A stretch of DNA of 64,000 nucleotides from Thioalkalivibrio sp. ALJ12 (GTDB lineage: Bacteria; Pseudomonadota; Gammaproteobacteria; Ectothiorhodospirales; Ectothiorhodospiraceae): positions 315,924 to 379,923 of the forward strand of contig NZ_KB899540.1 in assembly GCF_000378305.1 (NCBI RefSeq). The letters run 5' to 3'. The position numbers and the translations under genes were made by a program. Positions 25,665 through 34,816 of the stretch are shown in pieces; position 1 is the first letter of the stretch; the number at the start of each line of letters is the position of its first letter. The notes beneath the pieces were generated by a model that saw only the letters and a program-made list of their open reading frames with translations, did not search any database and had not been told where the DNA came from.

Positions 25665-28600
25665 CTAGTCGTCGTTGTCAGTGGCGGGCTGAACCAGGGT
25701 CTGCACCTCCGGGTCGTCCCACGGACCGGTGACGCGATATTCCACGCGAGCGGCCTCTTCGATTTGATCCCCAATCCCCAGCACTCGTTCCGCCAACAGT
25801 ACCACCACCCCGGTTACCGGACCGCCGACCAGGGCCCCGACGATCGGCAGTGCGGTACGCAGACTCGGCACCACCACGATGTGGTGATCGTAATCGCGCG
25901 CGACCAGGCCGGTGCGACCGCTCAGTCGTACGCGCGCGGATGGGCCCCGCATCTCCAGATCGGGGACGTGCAGATTGCCATCTTGCAGCGTCGCGGTCGC
26001 CTCCAGCCGATCGAACGAAAGTCCTTCCGTGAACACGTCACGGAAATCGAGCCGCAGACGTCGCGGCAACACATCCAGACTCACCAGCCCCAGCAGGCGC
26101 CCTGCCCCCGGCTCGACATCCGCCAGGCGGCCATCTTCGAGTTCCAGCTCCATCGTCCCGACCAGTAACGCCAGGCGCGGTGCATACAGCGGACCAGGCC
26201 AGGACAGGTCCAGTCGACCCTCCCCCTCGCCCCCCACCAGTGCGCGGGAGAGCCGTGCCGATGACAGGGCCCCTCCCCAGTCATCACCAGACAGCCGGAC
26301 ATCCAGACGGCTGTCGGGCCGTCCGTCGGCGAGGACATGCCAATGGCCAGTCCCTTGCGCCCGCAAATCGCCGTCCGGGCCGCGGGCGCGCAGGCTCTCC
26401 ACCCGCAGACCCTGGTCCACGGGCTCCAGTGCCAGGTGGACATCGGCCAGGCGGTACTCGCCGACTTGCAGCCGGTCCAGGATCAGATCCACCCCCGGCC
26501 ACTCCCGCGGGTCCTCCAGCCCCCCTCCCTCGACAGCCCGAACGGTCGTATCGCTGTCCGGCTCGCCATCAAATTCCACGTCCTCGAGGATCAAATGACG
26601 CAGGCGCGCCTGCCAGCGGTCACGGCCATCGCCGGACGCACGCCAGGAGGCGCTTCCCGCCAGCCAGGCAGACTGGGCCTCCAGGTCCCAGCCCTCGTCA
26701 CGACGCTGCCCCTGCAGGCGCGTACCCGGGATCTCCAGCTCGCCCCAGCGGATACGATCGCGCACGTCCAGCTCGATCCGCTGCAGGCTGAGGCCGCCGC
26801 TGCCATCTGCGGCTTCCACATCCCCCAGATCCACATCCCGCGCCCAGGGCGCCTCGGCCAGCGCCTCCAGCCAGGGCTGGACCTCCAGCTCCGGCAACCG
26901 CGCCCGCACCGAGAGGCCCTCGCCCGGAAGCGAGAGCAGGGTTGCGGCCGGGATGCCTATCTCCAGCGCCATGGCCTGCACGTCCGTTCCGGCCGCAGCG
27001 GTCTGTGGATCCACCCCGCGCGCAGCCGGGTCGTCCGGTGCCTGACTTGGGCTCAGGCGCAGGTGGGCCCGCAAGGTCTCGCCCAGCCGCACATGCCCGA
27101 TGCCCGCCCGGCTGTGACCGAACGGGAGCGTTACCTCCAGTGGGCGCCGCTCATCGGGTTCCTTGCCAATCGGGCTGGGCCAGTCGATCCCGACGCCGAC
27201 CAGATCCGAGCTCAGGTCGAGACGCACGCCATCGATGGCATCCCCCAGCCGCAGGGTCGCATCCCAGGTCGCGCGCCCCTCCAGATATGGCTGCAGGGCG
27301 GGTATCTCCTCCAGCCACGGTTCCAGCGGCTGGGGGCCATGGGCGCGAATCGTGGCCTCCTCGCCGTTCAGCGGCCAGTCGGCGCTGACATTGATCCACT
27401 CTCCATGGACTCGTGCCTGCACATCATCGGCCCATACCCGGTCGTGGGTATCAAAATGCACCGCACCCTCCACGGCCTCGAAGCCGGTCGGCCAGCCGGC
27501 GACTTCGGCCCGCGTATGCAGCAGGTCCAGCCGTCCCTGCACACGGACATCCTGCAGGCGGTCCTCGTCGAGCGGCAGGGTAATGCCCAGGGCCAGACGC
27601 GTGGGCCCCTCGATCATGGCCGCATCGCGAATCTCGGCGGCGTCCTCCAGCAACCCGGCCTGACGCAGGTACAGCAGCAGGTCCTGTGCGGTGCCGTCGC
27701 CCGTCCCTTCGATTTCCAGGACCGGGGTGTCCATCATGTCGTCGATCCACACCTCGGTGCCGTGGACCGCCGTATCGAGGATGCGTCCCGAGACATCGGT
27801 CGCGCGGAAACTCGCGTTGTGGAACAGCAGGCGCCCGCGCAAGTCCTCCGCCACCGGCCAGCCGGGCTCGTAATCGAGCCGGCCTTCCTCGATATCCGCC
27901 CACAGGTCGAACACACCCGACTGATCCGTAAACGGGAAGTCGCGGCCACGGCCGCGATAGACCATACCGCCCCCGTCGGAGACCCCCGTCTGGATGCTCT
28001 CCGCCAGCCACTGGTAGGTATTGGACGGCAACAAATGAATGGGCAGATAACGCTGGGTGTAGTCGCCGTCGGCGCGCAGGATATCCAGCGCCAGGTCCAC
28101 GCGCGGGCCCGACTCGTGTCCGTCGAACAACAGCCGCATGCGTCCGCGCGCCGCCGCGTGCTCGTTCGCGACATCGAGCCCCTCCCCGGCGATGCGCCAG
28201 TCACCCGCCTCGCTGCGCTCGGCCCGCAGCCGCCCGCGCACCGTCTCGACCCACAGGGGGTCATCAAACAGGGTCGGCATCTCGAAGCGCACATTGCGGC
28301 TGTCGAGGTCGAGCTCCAACCCGCCCTCGCGCCAGGAGACCTCCCCGTCGACCCCCTGCACGCCCGGCCCGTAATCGCCCGCATGCCATTGCAGATCGCG
28401 CAGTTGCGCCAGCCCCTCTGCCGGCTCCAGGCGTTCCCCGTCATGCCGCGCCCGCACCCAGGCATCGCCGAGCCGTCCGCGCGGGCGCACCTCGCGCAGG
28501 GGGGCGGCCAGCTCGGGCGCGCGCTGCTCTACCAGGAACAACAGCGGCGCATAGGGCTCCACCTCCAGGTCCCGCGCCGCGAGTTCCAGCGCCTCGACGA

Positions 28601-29567
28601 TCAGGGCCTCGGGTTCCCCCCCGAGCGTATAGCGCAGGCGCAGATCGCCCGACCCCGGGCGCGTCGCGGTCCAGTTGGATTCATGGGCGGCGCCGCGCAC
28701 CCGCCAGTCGAAGCGATGACCAAAGGCGCCCCCCGGCTCGCCCCCGGCTCCGTCCAGCTGGGTGTCGTGCTCGCCGCGCAGCGCGACCACACGGCCATCG
28801 TCGATCTCGCCCCACAGGCGCAGAGCGGTCGTGCCAGGAGGCGGCTCCCAGCCCAGGCGCACCAGCCAGGGAGACCAGGCGCCCAGTGCCACCGGTTCGG
28901 TATCGAGGAAGAAACGCGCGTCGCGGGCGGTCGCGTCCGGCACCTCCACCCCCAGGATGAAGTCACCGTCGGCCGCCCCCTGCATGGCGCCGTCGAGAAA
29001 GACTCGCAGCCGGCCCCGGGCATCCGTCCGCACGGCCAGGCGCCGCACGTCCAGGACCGACTCCAGCGCCGCCCCGCGGTCCTCCCAGGTGACGCGCACC
29101 TCGCTCGCCTCGAGATCCGGCCAGCGCTCCACCGGGATCTCCAGCAAGGCGCCGTCGCCCAGCCCCACCTCGTAGCCGTGTACGTGAATCGCGCCATCGG
29201 CCTCGCGGACCACCCGGACCTCGGTGCCGGCCACTTCGATCTGCATCGACGGAAAACGGCTTCGCAGCGTCGCACCGGCGCTGAGTGACAGGCGCAGACG
29301 TTCGAGATGCAGCGGTTCCTCGCCGGACAGGTCGACACGCACGCCCCGGGCAACCAGCGCCGGCGACCAGCCGGACCAGCCCAGATCGATCTCGTCCGTG
29401 CGAACGGGGTAGCCCAGCTGTGCGCTGGCCGTGGTCTCCACCCACTCGTCCAGCCCGTCCCAGTGGGCCACCGTCAGGCGCAGAGACAGCAAGGCAAGCG
29501 CAGCCAGCGCAATCAGCAGCAGGAGGACGCCAACAGCGACACGAACGGAGTGTGACAGGGCTCTCAT
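25665..29567 (-). CDS. yhdP: YhdP family AsmA-like envelope protein
   Basis: A very large protein (about 1300 residues) with one N-terminal membrane helix (about 8-32, rich in Leu and Ala) and a long periplasmic part made of repeating beta strands. YhdP belongs with TamB and YdbH to the AsmA-like bridge proteins that move phospholipid to the outer membrane. Typical blocks are VQGRLDLLHTRAEVAGWP, PSPIGKEP and the C-terminal TGLVARDYDHHIVVVPSL followed by GGPVTGVVVLLAERVLG. E. coli YhdP is 1266 residues. ATG at 29567 is preferred over a GTG eight codons upstream. It sits between rng and tldD, as usual. Confidence 0.93.
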   Translation of the reverse strand: MRALSHSVRVAVGVLLLLIALAALALLSLRLTVAHWDGLDEWVETTASAQLGYPVRTDEIDLGWSGWSPALVARGVRVDLSGEEPLHLERLRLSLSAGATLRSRFPSMQIEVAGTEVRVVREADGAIHVHGYEVGLGDGALLEIPVERWPDLEASEVRVTWEDRGAALESVLDVRRLAVRTDARGRLRVFLDGAMQGAADGDFILGVEVPDATARDARFFLDTEPVALGAWSPWLVRLGWEPPPGTTALRLWGEIDDGRVVALRGEHDTQLDGAGGEPGGAFGHRFDWRVRGAAHESNWTATRPGSGDLRLRYTLGGEPEALIVEALELAARDLEVEPYAPLLFLVEQRAPELAAPLREVRPRGRLGDAWVRARHDGERLEPAEGLAQLRDLQWHAGDYGPGVQGVDGEVSWREGGLELDLDSRNVRFEMPTLFDDPLWVETVRGRLRAERSEAGDWRIAGEGLDVANEHAAARGRMRLLFDGHESGPRVDLALDILRADGDYTQRYLPIHLLPSNTYQWLAESIQTGVSDGGGMVYRGRGRDFPFTDQSGVFDLWADIEEGRLDYEPGWPVAEDLRGRLLFHNASFRATDVSGRILDTAVHGTEVWIDDMMDTPVLEIEGTGDGTAQDLLLYLRQAGLLEDAAEIRDAAMIEGPTRLALGITLPLDEDRLQDVRVQGRLDLLHTRAEVAGWPTGFEAVEGAVHFDTHDRVWADDVQARVHGEWINVSADWPLNGEEATIRAHGPQPLEPWLEEIPALQPYLEGRATWDATLRLGDAIDGVRLDLSSDLVGVGIDWPSPIGKEPDERRPLEVTLPFGHSRAGIGHVRLGETLRAHLRLSPSQAPDDPAARGVDPQTAAAGTDVQAMALEIGIPAATLLSLPGEGLSVRARLPELEVQPWLEALAEAPWARDVDLGDVEAADGSGGLSLQRIELDVRDRIRWGELEIPGTRLQGQRRDEGWDLEAQSAWLAGSASWRASGDGRDRWQARLRHLILEDVEFDGEPDSDTTVRAVEGGGLEDPREWPGVDLILDRLQVGEYRLADVHLALEPVDQGLRVESLRARGPDGDLRAQGTGHWHVLADGRPDSRLDVRLSGDDWGGALSSARLSRALVGGEGEGRLDLSWPGPLYAPRLALLVGTMELELEDGRLADVEPGAGRLLGLVSLDVLPRRLRLDFRDVFTEGLSFDRLEATATLQDGNLHVPDLEMRGPSARVRLSGRTGLVARDYDHHIVVVPSLRTALPIVGALVGGPVTGVVVLLAERVLGIGDQIEEAARVEYRVTGPWDDPEVQTLVQPATDNDD

Positions 29568-29720
29568 TTCAGCCCCGACCGGCCGCAACACCGCCGGCCC
29601 GGTGTGCCGGGACCCCTGCGCTGTCTGGGCCCGTGCATCGCTGTCACGCCGTCCGTTTCCTCCTCCGTTCCTGGCTGGGGGCTCGTTTACCCAGCGTTTT
29701 CCTGGCTAGAACAAAACCAC

Positions 29721-31247
29721 CTAGATGAAAACCACGTCGAACTGCTCCTGGGTATATAGCGTCTCCACCTGGAAACGGATCGGGATGCCGACAAAGCTCT
29801 GCAGCTCCGCCAGGCTCGCCGATTCCTCGTCCAGAAGCAGGTCGATCACGTTCTGCGAGGCGAGCACGCGCAGTTCGCGCGCGTCGTACTGACGTACCTC
29901 GCGCAGGATCTCGCGAAACAGCTCGTAGCAAACGGTCTCGGCCGACTTCAGATAGCCGCGCCCCGCACAGGTTGGACACGGTTCGCAGAGCTGGTGTTCC
30001 AGGCTCTCGCGCGTTCGCTTGCGCGTCATCTCCACCAGCCCCAGTGGCGAGACATCGCAGATCTGCGTCTTCACGTGATCGCGTTCGAGCGCCTTCTCCA
30101 GCGCGCGGATCACCTGGCGCTTGTGCTCGTCGTCCTGCATGTCGATGAAATCGATGATGATGATCCCGCCGAGATTGCGCAGGCGCAGCTGGCGCCCGAT
30201 CGCCTGGGCCGCCTCGAGGTTGGTCTTGAAGATCGTCTCTTCCAGCTTGCGATGCCCGACGAAACCGCCGGTATTGATATCCACCGTGGTCATCGCCTCG
30301 GTCTGGTCGAAGATCAGGTAGCCCCCGGACTTCAGCTCGACCTTGCGCTCCAGCGCCCGCTGAATCTCCTCCTCGACATTGAACAGATCGAAGATCGGGC
30401 GCTCGCCAGGGTAATGCTCGATCCGCCCGACCAGCTCCGGGAGGTACTGTGCGACGAACTCGCACACCTTCTGGTAGGTCTCGCGTGAATCGATACGGAT
30501 GCGCTCGATCTCGACCCCGACCATGTCGCGCAGGATGCGCAGTACCAGCGGCAGGTCGGCGTAGACCTCCTCCCCCGCACTGGCCTCGGCGGCGGCGAGC
30601 TGAATGCTGTCCCAGACCTTCTTCAGGAAGGCCGTGTCGTTTTCCAGGGCCTCGTCGTCCACCAGCTCCGCCGCGGTGCGCACGATAAAGCCATGCTGCG
30701 GGGCGATCTCGTCGCGCAGCGCCTCCACCTTCTCGCGCAGACGACTGCGCGAGCCCTCGTCCTCGATACGCGTGGATACGCCGACATTGCTCTGATTCGG
30801 CATCAGCACCAGATGGCGGGACGGCACGGTGATGTAGGTCGTCAGCCGGGCGCCCTTGGTGCCCAGGGGGTCCTTGATCACCTGCACCAGAACATCCTGG
30901 CCTTCGCGCAGCAACTCGCGGATGGTCTCGGCACGGCCGGAACCATTGCCGCCGCCGTTTCCGGCGCCATTGCCCGCCCCATTGCCCACTCCTGGGCCAT
31001 TAAGCTCTTCACGCTCCACCGGGGCCACGTCGGAGGCATGCAGAAAGGCCGTACGATCCAGGCCGATGTCCACGAAGGCCGCGTCCATGCCCGGGAGCAC
31101 GCGCACGACACGACCCTTGTAGATATTGCCGACGATCCCGCGCCGACGGGCCCGCTCCAGGTGCAGTTCGGTCAGAACGCCGTTGTCGACCAGGGCCACG
31201 CGGCTTTCCTGGGGGGTGACGTTCATCAGGATTTCGGTACCGGTCAT
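29721..31247 (-). CDS. rng: Ribonuclease G
   Basis: Endonuclease of the RNase E/G family that matures the 5' end of 16S rRNA and decays some mRNAs. The 508-residue protein begins like E. coli RNase G (NVTPQESRVALVDNG). It has an S1 domain interrupted by a Gly/Asn-rich insert at about 83-104, the catalytic aspartate region IIIIDFIDMQDDEHK and CDVSPLGLVEMTRKR, and the Zn-link CPTC. No long C-terminal scaffold is present, which separates it from RNase E. The maf gene that usually precedes it in E. coli is absent; a PerM-type permease is there instead. Confidence 0.95.
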   Translation of the reverse strand: MTGTEILMNVTPQESRVALVDNGVLTELHLERARRRGIVGNIYKGRVVRVLPGMDAAFVDIGLDRTAFLHASDVAPVEREELNGPGVGNGAGNGAGNGGGNGSGRAETIRELLREGQDVLVQVIKDPLGTKGARLTTYITVPSRHLVLMPNQSNVGVSTRIEDEGSRSRLREKVEALRDEIAPQHGFIVRTAAELVDDEALENDTAFLKKVWDSIQLAAAEASAGEEVYADLPLVLRILRDMVGVEIERIRIDSRETYQKVCEFVAQYLPELVGRIEHYPGERPIFDLFNVEEEIQRALERKVELKSGGYLIFDQTEAMTTVDINTGGFVGHRKLEETIFKTNLEAAQAIGRQLRLRNLGGIIIIDFIDMQDDEHKRQVIRALEKALERDHVKTQICDVSPLGLVEMTRKRTRESLEHQLCEPCPTCAGRGYLKSAETVCYELFREILREVRQYDARELRVLASQNVIDLLLDEESASLAELQSFVGIPIRFQVETLYTQEQFDVVFI

Positions 31248-31328
31248 GCTGGGTTTTTCTTCTTGTTGTTGTGAATGTGCAAGCCACGCCGGCCTCCCGC
31301 GCAGACGCGGAACGCCGGCCCGGCGGGG

Positions 31329-32447
31329 CTACTTGGAGTCGGCTTCGGCGGGCTCGGGCGTTGCGGCCTGCTGCTCCGCCTCGCGCCTGGCCTCGAGCTT
31401 GTCGGTGCGCGGCCAGGACTTGATCACCGCGTGCACAAGGGTCGCCAGCGGGATCGCGAAGAACACGCCCCACAGCCCCCAGATGCCACCGAACACGAAC
31501 ACCGCCGCGATGATCGCGACCGGGTGCAGATTGACCACCTCGGAGAACAGCAGCGGGACGAGCACATTGCCGTCCAGGAACTGGATCACCCCGTAGGCGA
31601 TCAGCAGCCACGCAAACTCGCTGGACAGCCCGAACTGGAAGTAGGCCACCGCGGCCACCGGGATCGTCACCACTGCCGCCCCGATATACGGGATGATCAC
31701 CGAGATGCCGACCATGAACGACAGCAGCACGGCGTATTCCAGCCCGAACCAGTTGAAGGTCAAAAAGCTCACTGCCCAGACGATCAGGATCTCGATGAAC
31801 TTGCCGCGCACGTAGCTGGCGATCTTCACGTTGACCTCGCGCCACACCTCGCTGGCCAGGTGCGAGTCGCGCGGCATGAAGCTGCGTACCCAGTCGAGGA
31901 TCAGGTCGCGGTCCTTCAGCATGAAGAAGACCATCAGCGGCACCACGATCAGGTAGATCACAACATCCACCAGATGCCGGGCGCTGGCCAGCGAGAACGA
32001 GACGACGCGCTGTCCCAGCATGGTGGCCTCGGCCTGGATGGCGCCCATCAGATCGCGCACCTGCTCGTCCGTAATCAGTTGCGGATATCGCTCGGGCAGC
32101 TGCAGGAGCAGCGCCTGCCCCTCGCGGATCATGCCCGGCAGTTCGCGCACCAGTTGCGTCACCTGGGCCGACATCAGCGGCACGACACTAAAGAGGGCAG
32201 CCACCGTCAGCGCCAGGAAAACGATCAGCACGATCGTGACCGCCAGCAGGCGTGGAACATGCAGGCGTATCAGCTTTTGCACCGCCCCCTCCAGCAGGTA
32301 GGCGATAATCAGCGAAGCGAGCAGCGGCGCGAGAATGCGCCCGGCGAAGACGATAATCAGGAACCCCGCCAGCAGCAGGAACGCCAGGATCACTACCTGA
32401 GGGTCGGTGAAGTGCCGCCGGTACCACTCGCGCAGGACGTCGATCAT
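31329..32447 (-). CDS. AI-2E (PerM) family transporter
   Basis: A 372-residue integral membrane protein with an N-terminal pair of helices (about 17-55), another at about 62-85, a long amphipathic region (about 90-145) and a C-terminal group of four or five helices. GVIQFLDGNVLVPLLFSEVVNLHPV and the GGIWGLWGVFFAIPLATL pattern identify the PerM/AI-2E exporter family. Members export diverse molecules and some act as sodium/proton antiporters in haloalkaliphiles, so the substrate is open. The start overlaps the preceding unknown gene by four bases (ATGA). Confidence 0.88.
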   Translation of the reverse strand: MIDVLREWYRRHFTDPQVVILAFLLLAGFLIIVFAGRILAPLLASLIIAYLLEGAVQKLIRLHVPRLLAVTIVLIVFLALTVAALFSVVPLMSAQVTQLVRELPGMIREGQALLLQLPERYPQLITDEQVRDLMGAIQAEATMLGQRVVSFSLASARHLVDVVIYLIVVPLMVFFMLKDRDLILDWVRSFMPRDSHLASEVWREVNVKIASYVRGKFIEILIVWAVSFLTFNWFGLEYAVLLSFMVGISVIIPYIGAAVVTIPVAAVAYFQFGLSSEFAWLLIAYGVIQFLDGNVLVPLLFSEVVNLHPVAIIAAVFVFGGIWGLWGVFFAIPLATLVHAVIKSWPRTDKLEARREAEQQAATPEPAEADSK

Positions 32448-32932
32448 CGCGACTCGTCCCCGTCAGCCGAACCACCGTTCGCCTGAGTATCCTCGCCCTG
32501 GCGCATCGGGTCCTCGGCCAGTACCTTTTCGTAGTGGGTCTGGAACACAACCTCCAGCTCGTCGATCACCTCCACCGCCGAACGCCCCTGCATCACATGC
32601 TGGGCCATCAGCGCCGAAGTCTCGTTGAGCAGCTTGGAGCGATCCAGCATGTGATAGGTCGCCGACAGCCGGCGCATCGCCTTGACCACCGACTCCTGCT
32701 CCGGGCGCGGAATCGGCTCCGGCTCGGGCACCGGTTCCGGTGCCGGGGCCGGCGACTCCTGTTCAAGGAATCGCGCGAATTTCAGCAGGCTGGCCTGATC
32801 CTCGGGCGACAAGCGTGACGCGATCTCGGCCAGCTCGCGCGCCGGGTCGTCCTTTTTCTTCTTGCCACGGGCCAGGGCGGAGGCGACATCGCCCCCGCCC
32901 AGCCCGCCGGGACTGCCCATCGGAGGGAGCAT
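32444..32932 (-). CDS. Uncharacterised protein with a Pro/Glu linker
   Basis: A 162-residue protein that I do not recognise. It has a Gly-rich and then Lys-rich start (residues 1-27), a helical segment about 30-60 (ELAEIASRLSPEDQASLLKF), a Pro/Ala/Glu linker (about 61-80) and a second helical part (about 81-140). The tail is acidic. No signal or membrane segment. It begins 2 bases after the upstream gene and overlaps the permease gene by four bases, so it is translationally coupled to both and probably serves the same process. Confidence 0.75.
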   Translation of the reverse strand: MLPPMGSPGGLGGGDVASALARGKKKKDDPARELAEIASRLSPEDQASLLKFARFLEQESPAPAPEPVPEPEPIPRPEQESVVKAMRRLSATYHMLDRSKLLNETSALMAQHVMQGRSAVEVIDELEVVFQTHYEKVLAEDPMRQGEDTQANGGSADGDESR

Positions 32933-32934
32933 GC

Positions 32935-33678
32935 CTACTCGTTCTCGATCTTCAGGCTGAACACGGGCATCTTGCGCCGCTCCTGCATCAGGCCGAGCTC
33001 CTTCACCAGGGCAACGATCACGTCCTCGGTGACCTTTTGCATGTCACCCCATTCCATGCGCGCCTCGCCCAGCAACTCGCCCATGTTCGGCGGCGGGTTG
33101 TGCTTGGCCTCCATGATGATGTCTTCCAGCATGCCCGGCTTCATTTCCGGCCGGAACAGCAGGCCGTAGGTCAGCTTGTCCGGCCGGACCGCCAGCCAGT
33201 CACCATCGTCGTCCACCAGGACCGGCTCCAGCCCCTCCGGCAGATCCACGCGGCCGTTGACCAGCTGCAGCACGCGACGCCCGTCCAGGGCCTCGGCCAG
33301 GTCGTCGCCCTCGCCGGCCGCGGTCTTGTGCGCAGTCACGAAACGGGCCCGGTACATCGGGTCCTCATGCGCGGTGCCGCCAGCCTGTTCGGCTACCAGC
33401 AGCCCGCCCATGCCCAGCCCCACGACCGGGCGCTGCGAACGGCGGAAGATATCAATCAGCGCCAGCTCGTCGGGGACCTGCGGGTTTTCTTCATGGTCCG
33501 CGGTCGGCCAGGCACCACCGAGCAGCCACAGGCCGTCAAACTGGGCCGCCGACCCGGGGAGGTCCTGGCCGACAAAAGGCCGGTAATAGGAAAAGCCGAT
33601 ATCGCGCTTTTCGAGCTGCGATTCGATCAGGCCGAGAAACTCGGAATAGCTATGCTGCACTACGCAGTAATTCTTCAT
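32935..33678 (-). CDS. Glutamine amidotransferase-like protein lacking catalytic Cys and His
   Basis: A 247-residue protein with a class I GATase fold: DGLWLLGGAWPTADHE resembles the loop after the first strands, then VVGLGMGGLLVAEQAGG occupies the nucleophile elbow, and YGLLFRPEM the His-Glu site. In active enzymes these read GxCxGxQ and FHPE; here the Cys is Gly (residue 89) and the His is Arg (176), while the Glu is kept. It therefore cannot use the normal mechanism and may be a regulator or binding protein. It overlaps the LysR gene stop by four bases and lies 2 bases before the next gene. Confidence 0.8.
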   Translation of the reverse strand: MKNYCVVQHSYSEFLGLIESQLEKRDIGFSYYRPFVGQDLPGSAAQFDGLWLLGGAWPTADHEENPQVPDELALIDIFRRSQRPVVGLGMGGLLVAEQAGGTAHEDPMYRARFVTAHKTAAGEGDDLAEALDGRRVLQLVNGRVDLPEGLEPVLVDDDGDWLAVRPDKLTYGLLFRPEMKPGMLEDIIMEAKHNPPPNMGELLGEARMEWGDMQKVTEDVIVALVKELGLMQERRKMPVFSLKIENE

Positions 33679-34634
33679 GTCGCGTCTTCTATTCGATTGG
33701 ATTCTGTGTTCGCGGGGTCACCCTCGGCAGCGCCGGGCCCCAGGCCCGTGCAGTAGCCGCGCAGGAACTGCATCAGCACCTCCAGCGTCGGCACGCGGAA
33801 CTGCTGGCGCGCATGCACCAGCGAGATCGGGCGTTCCAGCGGCGGGTCCAGCGGGATCGCCGCCAGCTCGCCCAGTGTCAGTTCCTTGGCGACCACGGCC
33901 TCGGACAGTACCGACACGCCCATGCCCGCCGCCACGGCGCCCTTGATGGCCTCCGGGCTGCCGAGTTCCATACACCCGCGCAGGGTATTGCGGTCGTAAC
34001 CGGACCGCCCAAGGTACTCCATGATGACCTCGCGGGTCCCGGAACCCTCCTCGCGGCATATGAATGGCTGCTCGACGAACTCCGCGACCCGCACACTCTT
34101 GCGGCTGGCCAGTTCGTGCTCCGGCGGCACAATCAGGCGCAACTGGTCCACCGTGCAGGGCTGTACCAGCAGGGTGCGATGGCTCACCGGCGCCTCGACG
34201 ATCCCCAGGTCAACACTGCCCTCTTCAACCATCGCGACGACATTCTCGGTGTTGCCGACACGCAGCCGGATACCGATATCCGGGTGTGCCCGACGGAAGG
34301 CGCCGAGCAGGGCCGGCAGCATGTACTCGGCCACCGTCATGCTCGCGCCGATCACGATCGCCCCGCCGTCAGCACCCTTCAGCTCGCGCAGCGCGGCCTC
34401 CAGCTCGCCGTAGGTATCGAAGATGCGCTCGGCATAGCGCTGCACCAGACGCCCGGCCTCGGTCAGGGTCACCCGATTGTGGTTACGGTCGAACAGCCGC
34501 GTCTCCAGCTGCTCCTCCAACTGGCGCACCTGGAAGGTGACTGCCGGCTGGGTCATATGCAGGACCTCGGCCGCCCTGGTAAAGGACAGGAGGCGCGCCA
34601 CCGTAAGAAAGACCTGCAAGCGTCTATCGGCCAT
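33675..34634 (-). CDS. LysR family transcriptional regulator
   Basis: A 319-residue regulator. The N-terminal winged helix-turn-helix is clear (FLTVARLLSFTRAAEVLHMTQPAVTFQVRQLEEQL, residues about 9-43) and is followed by a periplasmic-binding-like effector domain (about 90-300, with IVIGASMTVAEYMLPALL). The ATG at 34634 gives the usual LysR length; a longer frame upstream has no ribosome site. It is divergent from the GGDEF/EAL gene at 34817, so it may control that gene, itself, or the coupled genes downstream. Family members of this type often sense small anions or amino acid derivatives, but the ligand cannot be read from the sequence. Confidence 0.92.
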   Translation of the reverse strand: MADRRLQVFLTVARLLSFTRAAEVLHMTQPAVTFQVRQLEEQLETRLFDRNHNRVTLTEAGRLVQRYAERIFDTYGELEAALRELKGADGGAIVIGASMTVAEYMLPALLGAFRRAHPDIGIRLRVGNTENVVAMVEEGSVDLGIVEAPVSHRTLLVQPCTVDQLRLIVPPEHELASRKSVRVAEFVEQPFICREEGSGTREVIMEYLGRSGYDRNTLRGCMELGSPEAIKGAVAAGMGVSVLSEAVVAKELTLGELAAIPLDPPLERPISLVHARQQFRVPTLEVLMQFLRGYCTGLGPGAAEGDPANTESNRIEDAT

Positions 34635-34816
34635 GCACCACTCCGCAACCCGTACGATTCGGCATGCTACCAAGCCACTCGCAAGGGGGACAGCCAGACG
34701 CACACCCATGAGCGACTGGCACCCACCAGTGACCGGGGAATGAACTCACCAGTCTCACGGGAATCAATTTTTAAAGAGGGACAGGCTGACAAAACTCATT
34801 CCAGCAAGGAACGCGC

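Noticed and set aside
26337-29288. A 983-codon open frame on the plus strand, antisense to yhdP.
   Set aside because: It has no ribosome site and a composition full of Arg, Pro, Gln and His typical of antisense frames in GC-rich DNA. The yhdP frame has clear family motifs and explains the region.
31245-31275. A short run of trinucleotide-like bases (TTCTTCTTGTTGTTG) before rng.
   Set aside because: It is brief and looks like a leader with a purine-rich ribosome site on the minus strand rather than a functional repeat.
32935-33678. First thought to be a working GMP synthase-like glutamine amidotransferase.
   Set aside because: Catalytic Cys and His are both absent, so it is listed as an inactive homologue.
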